The notes under the pieces are model-generated. The model did not search any database. It worked only from the letters and a program-made list of their open reading frames with translations, and was not told the origin of the DNA. 64,000 nt of DNA from Solen grandis (taxonomy: Eukaryota > Mollusca > Bivalvia > Adapedonta > Solenidae): assembly GCA_021229015.1 (NCBI GenBank), contig CM037781.1, forward strand, positions 36,438,759 to 36,502,758, written 5' to 3'. Below are positions 24,401 to 38,500 of the stretch, piece after piece. A program made the translations under genes and the position numbers. Position 1 is the first letter of the stretch, and every line of letters begins with the position of its first letter.

Positions 24401-27400
24401 TTACTCTTCTGTTAGGTCTTTCAATTTTTTTTTTTCACTAATTGGATGTAAGCATCCAATTTGAGTGTCAAGTCAGTATTTGCTTCAGGACAATTTCATT
24501 ATTACATGGTAAGGTAATTTATTAAATATGATGCATTATTGTTATATTAGTCCCATGCCAGTGTTTACACTGGAGGGGACTATAGGTTTGCCCTTCGTCT
24601 GTCCATCCATCTGTCTGTTCAGATGTCCGGAAATCTGGATCCCACGATAACTTAAAAACCATAATTATGAAACTTAGTATTTGAATAGATGGCAGTATGG
24701 AGATTCTGCATGTCACTTTGTTTTTTTTCTTGGACCAAAATTCTGATTGCCATGGTTCCTCACTGGTAGGGGACTCCTGTGTTGCGTGTAACACCAGTTA
24801 CTTGTTTTAAGATAGTAACTCCCCATAAAGATACATTTTTGAAATATGTTCGAGAGGAAAATAAGACAGCAAACAATTCATTGTTATTTCAATATTTCAG
24901 CAAAAATTTGCCTTTCTCAAGAATTTTTTTTTTTTTTTTTTTAACAACTACATGATGGATGTTTGTACAGTCACCATAACATTAGCAATAACAATATGGG
25001 AACTGTATAGCGTCCATCATGTAGTTGCTCAAAAACTCATGTCTTTTTTCTCGAAAAAGATAAGAAAATATTTTACAATATTTTTCAATATATTTTTGCT
25101 GAACTATTGAAACAAAGAGAATTTATTTGTTTAAATATATATTCACCATTAAGAAAAAAAAACCTCCTTAAAGCATTCAATATATTTATAGGGAAGTATG
25201 AATTTAAGGTGCACCTGTGATATGATATTTATGTTTCTCCTTCACAGACACACCTGAAAAAGTGGCTCGAGATGGCTGCCACAAGCCAGAAGTCTGGCCA
25301 GGTCCGCAACAATGGACAGGTGAGGGAACTTCCACTGATACTTTCTCCCTCACGCTGGAGGCGTGTCTTAGTAAATGTGATCTAAAAAGTCATTATGTTG
25401 TCAGTCATCTTAATTAGGTTTTCGCATCGACACTATGCGGTAGTTTAATTTCTGTTCCTTTTCGACACCCTGATAAGATATGGTTGGTGGGAATGTTGAG
25501 TGTATGGGAAAGATTTAACCCTTTCCCTCATATAGACTCATTTTGACGCACTCAGTAGGTACCACATAAAGCCTGATCTGCAGAAAACCACAGTTAAACC
25601 TTACCAAATTTAATTATAAAGTCCTCATTTCCAGACCACTGAGGAGCAGCGAACAGCATAAAACCTGATCAGCCTGCGAGTTACTCGCAGGCTGATCTGG
25701 TTTTATGCTGTTCGCATAGGTCTTTTCATGGTGTCCTCTATTAGGGAAAGGATTAATGCTAGAAGTGACTGAATGCTCAAACCTTGCAAAAAAACAGTGC
25801 AAATTAGGAAACATAAAATTGTGTCAGAGAAGCATTTGAAAAACAATAACAGAAAACCCCAACATTTTAGCAACTGTATTTTTTTGCTCAGGTTATATAG
25901 TTTAATATTTCAAAGGGACACAAACTCTAGTATGCTTATGATTCATATTTTCAAGGGCGTTTATTACAAATTGTCAAAAAAAAAAATTGCCTTGGGCTGC
26001 TGTTTCATATAGCAGGTCTGTCATGTTGCATGCAACACAAAAAATTAAAAGTGGATTTTAAAATGAAGTTTTCCTTTGTTTGGTGCTTAGCATATGAGGG
26101 TATTTCCAGGACTGGTTGTCCCAGTGTCAGGATAATGTGACTGGGTGTGGTATCATGCCACATGTCTACAGTGTGATACTGCAGTGTGGCAGCACTATAT
26201 CTGTCTCAAGTAGAAATCATCTTCAAATGACTGAAATACTGTAGGTGGGACGTTAACCCCAACAAACAATAAAATAAAGTTCTGGACTGAGTCCCATATA
26301 TTCCCTGTAGACATGTAGTTTATATACACCAGTCTACCTGTCCAATATGGCAGACCTAGAGCATTTAATCTATAGCATATCAAAACTTAAAAAAATGTTG
26401 CTTGTATATCTCCTTTGTTCTTGACTCTCAAAACATAAGGGTAATTTCTGGACTGAATGGCTCAGTGCCAGGATAATGTGACTTGATGTGGTATCATGCC
26501 ACTTGTCTGTAGTATGATATTGTATAGAGGAAGCATTATTTCTCTCTCATAGACAAAGTCCCCAAATTAGGTAGGATGTTAAACCTAATTATTCATGTGC
26601 TGTATAAAATTAGATGCTTAGTTATACATTGCCTATATGGCACAGCCTCCAGACAATGGCTTTAAATAACCACCAACTGTTGTTTTTTTTATTGTTTTTT
26701 TTTTATAGTGAAATAAATATCAGATGCAATAGAGTGTGAGAGCATTGGGTGCCGATCCATAGGCGATTTTTGTTTTTTGTCTTTTTTTGGTTAACATTTT
26801 TTTTCTTCCATGCTATTTATAATTCTAAGGTATCATCAGCCATTCAACATGCCGTTTCCATGCCTCTGGGTTGCACATTACCCTTATGCTAACGAGGCTA
26901 GAGCTGGACTCAGATTCGGTTCTTTGAGGTCTTCCTTTGACAGATGCTTCTCCAGTCTGTCTTGGTCGGATAGTTAGATTATATATTTATACAGGAGCTG
27001 AAGGTGTGTGCGGCCATCATCAACATATTCCATCTGATCCCCGCGGCCAGTAAGAAGATGATAGAGCCACTGATGAAGGTCACCCTGCTGGGAGAGAAGA
27101 CGCTGCTGATGGAGGTAAGCACTCGCATACCTGCTCCACTGGGTTCTCACATGTCTGAAGACTAGATTGTTAGAAAGATAAGGTTAAAAGTAAGCTATTT
27201 CTTTTTTTTTTTTTTTGAAAAGTTATGTAAGGTTTGTGGTTAATTAGGTTATGATATCTGGTGGACTTTTGCAATGTTTACAGATATATAAAAACTGAAT
27301 AAAATTATTATCCACTTGCTAATTTTGAATATTTGATTTGATCAGTGATTGACCATATTTAAAGAAAGTAACATGGATTTGTGATTCATTAGGTTATATT

Positions 27401-30400
27401 ATCCTATGGGCTTCTCCAGTTACTACTGGTTTATGCAAATGAAATTGTCAGAATATCCAATAGTTAAGCTCGAACATCATGAGATTAATGTTTGACCTAA
27501 CTGACACAAAAGAGTACATGGGTTTTTGATACTGTTTGGGAATAGTCGACCAAGACATTAATTGTTTTGTTACAGCCGGGCAGTCCATTCCGGGAGCCTC
27601 TGAGGAAGTTCTTGGTGCGATACCCAGTTCAGACTGTGGACTTTCTAATGGGGGACACCAACATTCGTGACATGCAGTACCTCCGGTATTTTGTGGTAAG
27701 TACACCTGTGTTCCAGGCTGACAGTATGTTCTTCACCTTGAATCTGTGTTAATGTAGGACAAAGTCTTCTAGGACATTTTTAACCAGGTTTTCTGAAGGC
27801 AAACCCTGGTTATAAGATTGGGGTATGTCGGCGGTATGTTGGCGGGCGAGCGGGTGGGCGGGCATAAACAGTTTCTTCTGTGCGCAACTCCTCCTACATT
27901 TTTCAACGGTTTTTGGCCCAAACTTTTACAGAAGCATTATTACATAGTGGCCTGGCGCCTTTTGTCAGGGTTTTGTGGTTTGACTATTTTTGATGCAGTT
28001 TTGGCCCTTTGCCCCTTAACGGATGTAATATAAAGGGAAATTTTCTTTCGTGCACAACTTCTACATTTCTCAATAAATTTTGTCCATACTTTAACAGAAG
28101 TACCTTCACTAAGTCACCCTGGAGAATATTACCTGTGTTTTGCAGTTTGACCATTTTTGATGGAGTTATGCCCCTTTGATAAAATTTCTTGTCCGGAGCA
28201 TAACTCTTACATTATAAGAGTATTGACTTGAAACTTGCATACATATCGTTTTGGTGGAATGCAGTGCATAGGAACCTCACTCTGTGGTTCATGATTTTGG
28301 AGTTAATGTTTGCCCCTTCGTAAAAATTCCTGATATGGAGCGTAACTCCTTAATTTTAAAATATATAGTAATGATTGGTTTTGCAGTTTGACCATTTTTA
28401 TGGAGCTATGGCCCTTAGTTATTTTTTTGCATTAGATTTAATAGACATTGAGCACAAAATTATTTGACTGATACAAATAACTGTACTGGGAGGAAACATT
28501 GCGATAAGAAAACCTGGTTTTGTGACAATTCCTGTCACTTGTTATATCATCTACACACAAAGTTGATGTGTATAGGAATCACAGTCTCTGTTCATTTATC
28601 AGTCCCTCTGTTTTTTTTCATAAATCCCATATGCATAACCCATAAATAGTTTGATGGATTTCAAGGAAACCTAACAAAAAGGTATTACACCATTTGAGAT
28701 GTGTGATAATTTATGTCTTGTGTTTCAAGTGGGAGATAATTTAATTTTAGGTTTGGCTTTTAGAGTTGTTACATAGCATTAATTTTGTAAATTGACTCAT
28801 ATTAGTTTGATAGCTTTCAAAATTACTAAAAATAAAGGTAGTACACTATATTGTGATATGCATGAAGCAAAATACTTTTTGATTGCCATTTTCCACTGAA
28901 AAAGTGCTATGCAAGAGGAACTCATCACCCTTAGTGATAGCTCTTGTTAGAGTTTTTTTGACTATGAATAAGTTTTCATCAAATTTTTAATTGGTGGCAA
29001 ATAAAATATCAGTGATAGTGGGCAGACCAGTAGGTATTGCTGCGTCTCCACCATACTCACGTTGCGTGCTATTGTTGTTTACAGTACCTGCTGCAGCATG
29101 ACGAGGGTCAGGCATTCCGGGACGTGATGAAGACCCAAGTGATGAAACTAGTCTCCATGTTAACCACGCCCGCCCAGGTAAACATGGACACCTTGTGGAG
29201 GAGAAGAGCCCTTCTCTCCCTCCTGTCACTCTGAGATACCAGTCTAGAATTTAAATGATTCTGCTCCTGCCAAGCATCGTACATAGTGATAAATTTGTAT
29301 TTTTCTTCATCTGGAAATATCTTACTTTTATTCCCTCTCACTCTAAGATATCTATTGTATATATAGCCATTAATGTATGTTTAGGTTTTTGGAAATGTAT
29401 AAAATGTTTTCAGATTTTCAATTTTACCTGTGTTTCACTTGATCACACTCTAACCTTGGTTTTCACAGGTTACTGAAAATCATTAATTTTCGTTGGCATT
29501 AAATTTTGTGGAATCTGTAATAAAGTCAATTTCGTTGGTACTTATATTCACAGCTGGGTCATGCGGTCCCTAGTGGTGGGGAGCTGGAGTACCAGGCCAT
29601 CCTGCTGGTTCACACCCTCATCTCCCTGGAGGATGAGTGGCTCTCCAACCACCCACAGTTGGTAAGTTGGCTGCATATGGACTAGGCTGTGAGGACAGGG
29701 AGGGTTGGAGGAGGGTTTTGGTGTTGTGATTTGGAAAATACGCTAAGTCAGTTGATGGCCCTGGTGGCAGCGTATATGGTCATTAATTTTTTGAGGAAAC
29801 CAGACAACCTGAAGAAAACCCATGAGTCTGGACAGGTCACCACTGTTTCCTCTTATTTGTTTAACCCTTTCCCACATAGAGGATACCATGAAAAGACCTA
29901 TTTGAACAGCATAAAACCAGATCGGCCTGCGAGTAACTCACAGGCTGATCAGGTTTTATGCTGTTCGCTGCTCCTCAGTGGTCTGGTAATGAGGATTTTA
30001 CATTTAAATTTGGTAAGGATTGAGTTTGGCTTTCTACAGATCAGGCTTTATGTGGTACCTATAGAGTGCGTCAAAATGAGTCTATATGAGGGAAAGGGTT
30101 AAAGTGAGTCAGTTTTGAGGCTGTATTTGTAAATTCAGTTGTTTTGGATAATGAGTGCGTTTGGTACTTGCCCTTAAGGTTTTAAGAATATGTCTCAGTT
30201 GTAGAGTTGTATATTACATAAGTTCATGTAAAATGAAAGAGGTATAAATAGATATTTTTTTAATAGAGTGACGGTGAAATATTTTAATGGCTATAAGAAA
30301 TAAGCTCTCATTTAGACTAACAATACAGATTTTTTACATATCATTCGTCCCAAGAAGTAGCTATCAGTGTCTAACTTTCTGTAACCTTTTTTTTTGCCAA

Positions 30401-32552
30401 AAGATATATTGCTTAACTGTTGGAGCTAAAATTCAGTTTGATAAGAACCAGTTTTCTGTCTTTACCATTTAAAGTGAGGTTCAGTGTCTAAATGAACATG
30501 TGCTCTCTTATTCAGACAGTAAAACATTTGCTTTGTTTTATTTTCAGCAACAGTGTCTCCGTAAGATTTGGATATCCGACGCTTTTCAGGAGGATAAGAA
30601 AAGTGTAAGTTGAGTGATGTATAATCTTCTTTGTGTGTTTATAAGTCGATATTGTAGTGTTTGTTCAGGCATGCTTTTGACATTATGACTGCCTTGCAAT
30701 TTTAATTTGAATAAATGAAAATAGCTTTATGAATGTACAGCTTGGTAGTTTACAATCTTAACCATTGATCATATTTTGTAATAATTTTTAAAACGTTTTT
30801 TAAATATTTGTGTTTTGAAATTATGTTCTATGCTTAATGGTTGACATCTAAATGTTTACATGATAATACTCGCAGGGTGATGTGCAGGAGGATAGTGTTT
30901 GCAAGATAATGTTCGCAGGATAGTGTGTTCAGGATAATGTTTGCAGGATAGTGTGTTCAGGATAATGTATATGGGATAATGTGTGCAGCGTAATGTCTGC
31001 TATTATTTGTACAGGTGCAAGATATTGGGGACTACGGTCAGTGGAAGGTTCCGTCCATGCTGGTCAAGTGTCTCCTGAATTACTTCAAGTGAGTGACCAC
31101 TCTATAGTTAAGGCCACCTCTCAATAGTTTTTTCTCCTTTATTAACCAGTTCAGTGTTTAAATTAAAGTAAATTGTCAGACTATCCAATAGCTATACTGG
31201 CAAGAAAATGCATATGGACCCTGCTTTTAGTTGCATCTTTTGTTGAACAACCATTAACAGTTATTTGAGTTGGGAGTATGCCTATTTTTACTTATGAGGC
31301 CCTTCCTAATCCAAACAAATAACAAAAGATAAAAAAAATCAGCTCACTTACTTTTAAGAATTAAAATATTTAGGTATTTTTATCAGGGAAACCAGAATAA
31401 TGAAATATGTTCAAAATTATTTAAGTATTACTTAGTGTTAAGTAAGATTGGTGGAATTTAGATTTTTTGTGATGCTAACTGTGTGTTCTATTGTATATCC
31501 CTAGACACAACACGGGTGAGACGGAGCTGCTCTTCCACATCCTACGCTGCTTCACCACACGACACGTGCCTCAGTACCAGTTTGTCAAGGAGTTCCTCGA
31601 CCACACTGTTGCCACGGTAACTCTTTGTTAGATTTCATTTAAAAATTGACTTCATCATGGTAAAATAATGTCTTAAAGAAACTGTAAAATGTCATTCTTG
31701 CTGTGTAGCAGTTATTCTGATTTCAACAATCATGTTTCAGACCTACACAGTGGAATGGAAGAGGAAGGCCTTCTTCAAGTTTGTGGAGGTGTTCCATGAT
31801 GCTGCATGGCCACAGAATCTGAAGGCCAAGGTAAGCATGTTTGCAATCGTCATTGAGTGACAGAAGGGCAGATAATTCTCTGTGCAATTGTTCTAGCATG
31901 AACTTAGCTTACTATGTTCATCTTGTTTTGCCCTTTTATCATAACTCAGAAACCGGTAGGAGTGGCCAAGGAATCTGATATGACAGTTTGCATACCTTAA
32001 GCATCACTTTATGCTTGTTTTTTTTTCCTGCTCACAGAAAAATTCATTAATCTAAGGAGTAATTTCCTGAAGACTCTGTCTTTTCCAAGGTTTATCAAAT
32101 TCCAGGCACAACTCGGGAATCAAAATATTCTATTTTCCTATTGAAAAATACAAGGATAACCATGGAGGGTAAGCCTTGCTTGCATTATTATATATGTGTA
32201 GAATATACAGAGATGAAATATGCACATTTGGTATCACGTTTTTATAACTGTTGCAGATCATCCAGTATGTCTTGCTACCGTGTTTCCAACAGTCATTTGA
32301 GGCAGGGGAGGGGGAGAAATTGATCGGTGGCCCCGCCATGCCAGACCAGGATAACCCAGACAACATCGTCAGTGTGTTCATCACCAAGGTGATCGATCCA
32401 GAGAACCCATTCGGTAACTCGGATGCTGTGAGAATTCTGCTGCTCCAGTTCTCCTCTCTGCTGGTGGAACAAGCGTCCCCACATGTACATGATGCGGCCA
32501 ACAAGTGAGTGGCAACTGCAGCATCTGTTCCCTGTAGTCAGTGTTTACACAC

Positions 32553-32591
<39 letters not shown>

Positions 32592-35500
32592 CAGCACGAG
32601 CCTTTCTTCAGCTATACTGCAAATTAGGATTGTAGAGAAGCATGCAGCAGATAACTAATTGTTGTTTAAATATATATAGAATAATTTGAAAGCTACCAGT
32701 GTATAGATTTCTTTCCATAAAGTTTACTCATTTGGATTTGCTGATCTTATTTTTTATATAAGATTCTCTATGGTAAAAACTTGGTTGATAATTTAAAGAA
32801 AAATACGACAAAACTATATGAAAATGAATGTTTCAAAATTAATCTTTAACATATATATTGAATACCACTTCTTATGAAGGCCTGTAGTAGTGACCATGTC
32901 AGTCTGTCTGTTTGCAGGAAACAAGGTAACAAGTTGCGGAGACTGATGACTTTCGCCTGGCCGTGCCTACTGATGAAGAACTGTATAGACCCGGCCACCA
33001 AGTACCATGGACACCTGCTCCTATCACATATCATTGCCAAGTTTGCCATCCATAAACGTATTGTTCTTCAGGTAGGTGAACCAGTGTTGATGCATAGCAC
33101 TTCTGTTTTTTTTTTGTTCTTTGGTATTTTTACATTTCAGTGTGTTCTTCTATAAATGTTTTTGATTTATTCTCTGTCAGAGTGCTAATTCTGGCAGATG
33201 TGAAATATGATGTGGATATTTGATGTCCATGTTGCTTATAGATTGAGATCTGAAATTAAATAAAATACCAGTTTAAGAAGAGGACACCTTCAAAAACAAT
33301 CTGTGATTTTATTACTTTAACAGATTCAAAGTGTTATTATGTTAAAATATATATCTATTTTTTATGTTTTCCCAGTCCATGTATATATACCGTTCCAATT
33401 TTTCAAGTTAAGTATTTGAAGGAAATAACTTTCATGAAGGTGTGAATCTGTAGGCAGTATATAAATCAATACTGACGTGTGTGTATATATGTCACAGGTG
33501 TTCCACAGCCTGCTGAAGGCCCATGCAGTTGAGGCACGGGCCGTGGTGCGACAGGCTTTGGAGATACTCACACCTGCCATGCCTGGCCGCATGGAGGACG
33601 GAAACGTAAGTATTGACCTTACTGGTATTACCAGTATTACCTCTGTACTTGTGACAAGAACAACTTGGCAAGTTACAGGTATTTTTATTCAACTGCTTGA
33701 TTAAATTCAAAAGTAGGATATTTTAATTTATAAAGCTGCTTCATTAAAGCTATAGACACAGAATTTGTTTTGATGCTGAAACATATTCTCTTCATAAAGG
33801 AAATTATTCCATCCCCGTTTGCTTAATTTTTTTTATTTTGGTTATAAAAACACTTAGGTGAAGACAGTAAATACTGAGATTTGAAATGTTTTTTAAATTT
33901 TCTCTTTCTTCATTGGCTAAGATATATCTTAATTTACATGTAAAACGCTTGGAATATAAATAGGATATAAGAAATTATGAATCTGATTATTGTGTGTGTG
34001 CAGGGGATGCTGACTCACTGGACGAAGAAGATCATCGTAGAGGATGGCCACTCGGTGGCACAGTTGGTCCACATACTGCAGCTGGTGGTGCGACACTCCC
34101 GTGTGTACTTCCCTGTCCGACATCATCTCATACAGCACATGGTCAACTCCCTCCAGCGTCTCGGCTTTACCGCAAGCGTAAGTCTTGGGCAGTCTGTCAG
34201 CGGTGTGGGCTGATAAACCTGCCCGCACAATGTTCGTCTCTGTGACTGGACTGACCGTGTAGGGCAAATGAGAAAAAAAAGAAGAAAAAAAAAACCCTGC
34301 CTGCAACAACAGACCGATGATATAGCATGAAATGTATTCTGAGGAATGTTTAAGCTACCAGCTTTGTACAGGTGGACGCAGAACATATTTTATTCATTTT
34401 ATACTTATTGAAATGAGCATATAATATTCAGTCATTTAATTATTTTATAATTCATATACTGTAAAATCATAATATTTCGTGGGGGATTAATTTTCGTTGA
34501 TTTCGTGGACGCCGCTATCCACGAATTTATGTCCCCACGAAAAGTTTTCATTTATCATGTCAAACAGCTCGCCGATAATGACGACCTTCTCCCATACCCC
34601 AACAGACTCTTGAGTAAATTGAGTTCAATAATATATATAAAGTTTATGTTCTAGAATATAATGTATTAATAAGCAAATAAACAAATCGCCAAAGAAAACT
34701 TCATAATGTAAGTTGTGTTACTAATTGTGTTTAAGGTACAACTGCAACTAATTTTGATTTGTTTTCCCCAATAATTTACAGTACTCCACCCACTTTTGTT
34801 TATACTGCGGTCGCTGTACTAATCGTGTCTTATGGTACATAGTTTTATAATATTTATATGATATATGTACTTGTATATATATTATTTGTCTTATCCTTTC
34901 ATTTGTGGAGTTTTTCTTCATTATAAATTGTGTCATAATTTTTTTGAGTACACGCATGTCTTCAAGTTCCTGGGTAGATAAGTTGCATGGGTAGGAGAGA
35001 TCCTCTCTGTATTATGGCTAATATAACACAGTGATTTGTCGTTGTCATCAAGACGACTGATTGACACCTGCTGTGCCCCCATTGTCCACTTGCCCCCAGG
35101 CACTACAGGACATCCTGTCAAGCCCCAGTAGGTGACGAGTGGGTCCGGGATATCATGCTGTGCCACAACTGTGGTGACCTCGGTTTTTATCCTTAGCAAT
35201 ACATGGCCGAAATTTTACGAAGATTATATGGCCACAAGCTTATATTTATTTACACTTACTTTGGTCTGATAAACGCTCCCTAAAAGTAAGTACTAAAAAC
35301 AGATCTTTCACTAAATGCCATGTCATTAACATATTATGACCAATATTAGGCTGCATTCTTTTCAACTTAAATTTTGTAAAGGTCTTCAAATCAACGTCCA
35401 GATAACGTTGAAATAAATAAATTTAAAAAAAAAATCTTACGCACGAATCCACGAATTCTTGTCCCCACGAACATGTTTTTTTCACCGAATCCACGAAATT

Positions 35501-38500
35501 TCATCCCCACGAAATAAAATGATTTCACAGTAATTTGTTATAGATGTTTTATTTTGAAGTAATAGTGTTTTTTCTTCGAGTCTTTAGCTATATGTATAAA
35601 AAAAAATCACTTCATGGCAATAATTTTATTTAATTTTTTCATTTGTGTAATTATCAATAAGCATCATTTTCAGTTAGCTTTTTTATTTTGATAATGGATC
35701 AAACATGATTATAGCAAGAAATATGAGAAATAAAAATCTGTTTATACATGTATCTAGATTCTTTGTTTTGAAATAGCATTGTGATTCTTTTAGTTTTATC
35801 TTATTGTGACATTGCTATGGTTTTTGTACAGGCCACAATAGAACACAGGAAGCTGGCTGTCGACCTTGCCGAGGTGATCATCAAGTGGGAGGTGCAGAGG
35901 ATCAAGGGAGACTCTGACACCTCCGCTAGTGAGGTATGTCTCTCTCATTCACCACTCTTGGATTAATCTGTATGTAAAAGGGTATTGTGGCCCAGTGGTT
36001 GCATACATTACTGTTGTATTGAAGGTTGTGGGTTTGAACCCTTGTAATTAATGTACCTGCTGCAAAGTACTGGTCCAACCAAGGGGAACAAGTGTGGATG
36101 ATATCAGTTGTCAAAAAAAAGTAAACATAAACAATGTATTCCACTTCCACTCACACCATAAAATTACTATGCTGTGAAATAAATACAATACTTCTTCATT
36201 TAAAGAAATTCATGCTGCATTTATCTCTGTCCATTCAGGGCCTTTTTCCATCTGTAATTAGCTGGACATAACTATTGGACTGAAATACTGTCAAACTAAT
36301 CATAAACAATAAACTAACGATGATTGAGAATTCATACCTATTTTGTGTAGTTTGACACTTTACATAAAGAGGAATGATTAAATCCACAAATATAAATATG
36401 ATCTTTCACCTGTTAGGCTGATATATCATTATGCTACCCAAAGGGAAAGCATATAGTTGCCTCTTTGTCCGTCCGTCCATCATGTCCGTCCGTTCGTCAT
36501 AATTTTGTCTGGAGCATAGCACAAAACTATAAGAGGTATCAACATGAAACTTCATAGGTAGATAGATATCAATGAGGAGAAGTGTATTGTACAAGAATCA
36601 TAACTCTGTTTTGCATAATTTAGAAGTTATTGCCCTTTGTTATTTTTCATACTTAAATTTTGTTTGAAGCTCATATAGGATAATAAAGAACCCATCAAGT
36701 GACAAAGTGCATTTCGGGGAGCATCCACCAGTTTTACTGGCTTTTTTTTCTAATTCTGCTCATATTATCTTTGGATAAGCTTATCACTGAGAACAGAACA
36801 GTGTGAAAGTGTGTCCAACTCCCATTTCTTTCATCTTGCAGGGTTCAACTGAGGTCAGCCAGGCCTTATCCCAGAACAGCCAGGTGAAAAGGGCGGGGTC
36901 AGTGGACCCCCCAGGTGACATGAAGAAGGTGCGCCACACATCTGGGGCTGTTGGCAGCCCAGACCCTGCAGGAAGCAGGGGCACCAGTGACATGGGCAAG
37001 CCTATAGACAAACAGTACTGTGATGCTGTTGTTAACTTTCTTCTTAGGATAGCTTGTCAGGTGAACAGCTTCTCTTTATGACTGTCTTCTAGTTGTCATT
37101 ATAACGTGTTATATACTTTTGTTCCTTTGAATTTAAGAAAAACAATATTTTTCTGGATTATGAAACTTAAAGTCACTTTTAACTCTTGCTTTAATGAGGG
37201 AATTTTTATATTAATGAGACACCTGTGGATCTCTCCAGTTTTTCTAGCAAAAATTAAATCGGGTACTTTTTATTTCGTTCAGGTGTTAGATTTCTTTAAT
37301 GGCGATGTCAGCTTCTTAAAAACAGAATTACATGTACAAACCCATGTGAAGCAGGTCATCTATTGATCACAAGGTATTCCAGAACTGTTGTTGAGTAATC
37401 TGCTAATTTACAAAGAATATTTCTAAAAAAATTGAAAAGGTTCATTCCTTATTAAACCCTACCTAATATGGACACTTTCTGATGCCTTGGCAAACAGTGC
37501 AGACCCAGACAGCTCCTGACAGTAGATAAATTTGTAAGATACAATGTATATAGATAAGTAGTGACATTGTGTGATTGTTAATGTGGTTACTACTTGACCA
37601 GGTGAATGAGGTGGCGGGTTCCCCAGGGGAGGTTCTGTCCCGCCGATGTGTCAGCCTGCTGAAGACGGCCCTCCGTGTGGACATCTGGCCCAACGCAGAG
37701 CTGAAGTTGGCCTGGTTCGACAAGCTCCTCAACACAGTGGAAAGCCAGCAGCCCAACTTCAATAACATCTGTACCGCTCTTGAGCTGCTCTGTTTCCTCC
37801 TTGGCATTCTGGTAATCTTTTCGCTTTCTGCCTCAGTCCTATAACCTCAGTCTCGAATTCTTAAACTAGGTAGATACACAATCCACCATTACTATTTTAT
37901 AAAATATTCAAGTACATGACAAAGTTGAAATGGATTATTACCTTAATACTTAACAATAATTAATAAGAAATGAAACATTTGAGTATTCTTATTAGGGAAA
38001 AAAGACTAACAAAATTTGCCCTTAAGTATTTAAGTTTTACTTAACACTAAGAATTGTTGGTGGAATTCGATCCAGGTCATTGAACCCCTGTTTTGTAAAA
38101 CATGGGAACCATCCCTCTGGTCCCAGTTTTCAAAATGTTTAATAGCTTTTTATGTTGTTGAGTAAATGTCTTGAGGTGGGGGTACTTATCAGCTTCAGTG
38201 GTTGCTGTTGTTTCGTATGCTTCCACTGGAAAGGAACATAGTCTGAATTCAAAATTCAGTTGTAATGATCCCTGGAATCTGTTGCACTTCTGGAAGATTT
38301 TAACCCTTTCCCTCATAGAGGACACCATGAAAAGACCTATGCGAACAGCATAAAACCAGATCAGCCTGCGAGTAACTCGCAGGCTGATCAGGTTTAATGC
38401 TGTTCGCTGCTCCTCAGTGGTCTGGAAAGGAGGATTTTGTAATTAGATTTGGTAAGGTTTAACTGTGGTTTTCTGCAGATGAGGCTTTATGTGGTACCTA

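Noticed and set aside
29689..30102. 137-codon open frame
   Set aside because: It runs through hairpin MITE copy 3. The same peptide appears antisense in copy 2, so it is repeat-derived.
32130..32504. 124-codon minus-strand frame
   Set aside because: Mirror frame of TRRAP exon 25. The plus strand has the conserved protein.
33929..34309. 126-codon minus-strand frame
   Set aside because: Mirror of TRRAP exon 28 and adjacent intron.
34933..35199. 88-codon minus-strand frame inside the TA-flanked element
   Set aside because: No transposase motif or other domain. The length is within chance for this region.
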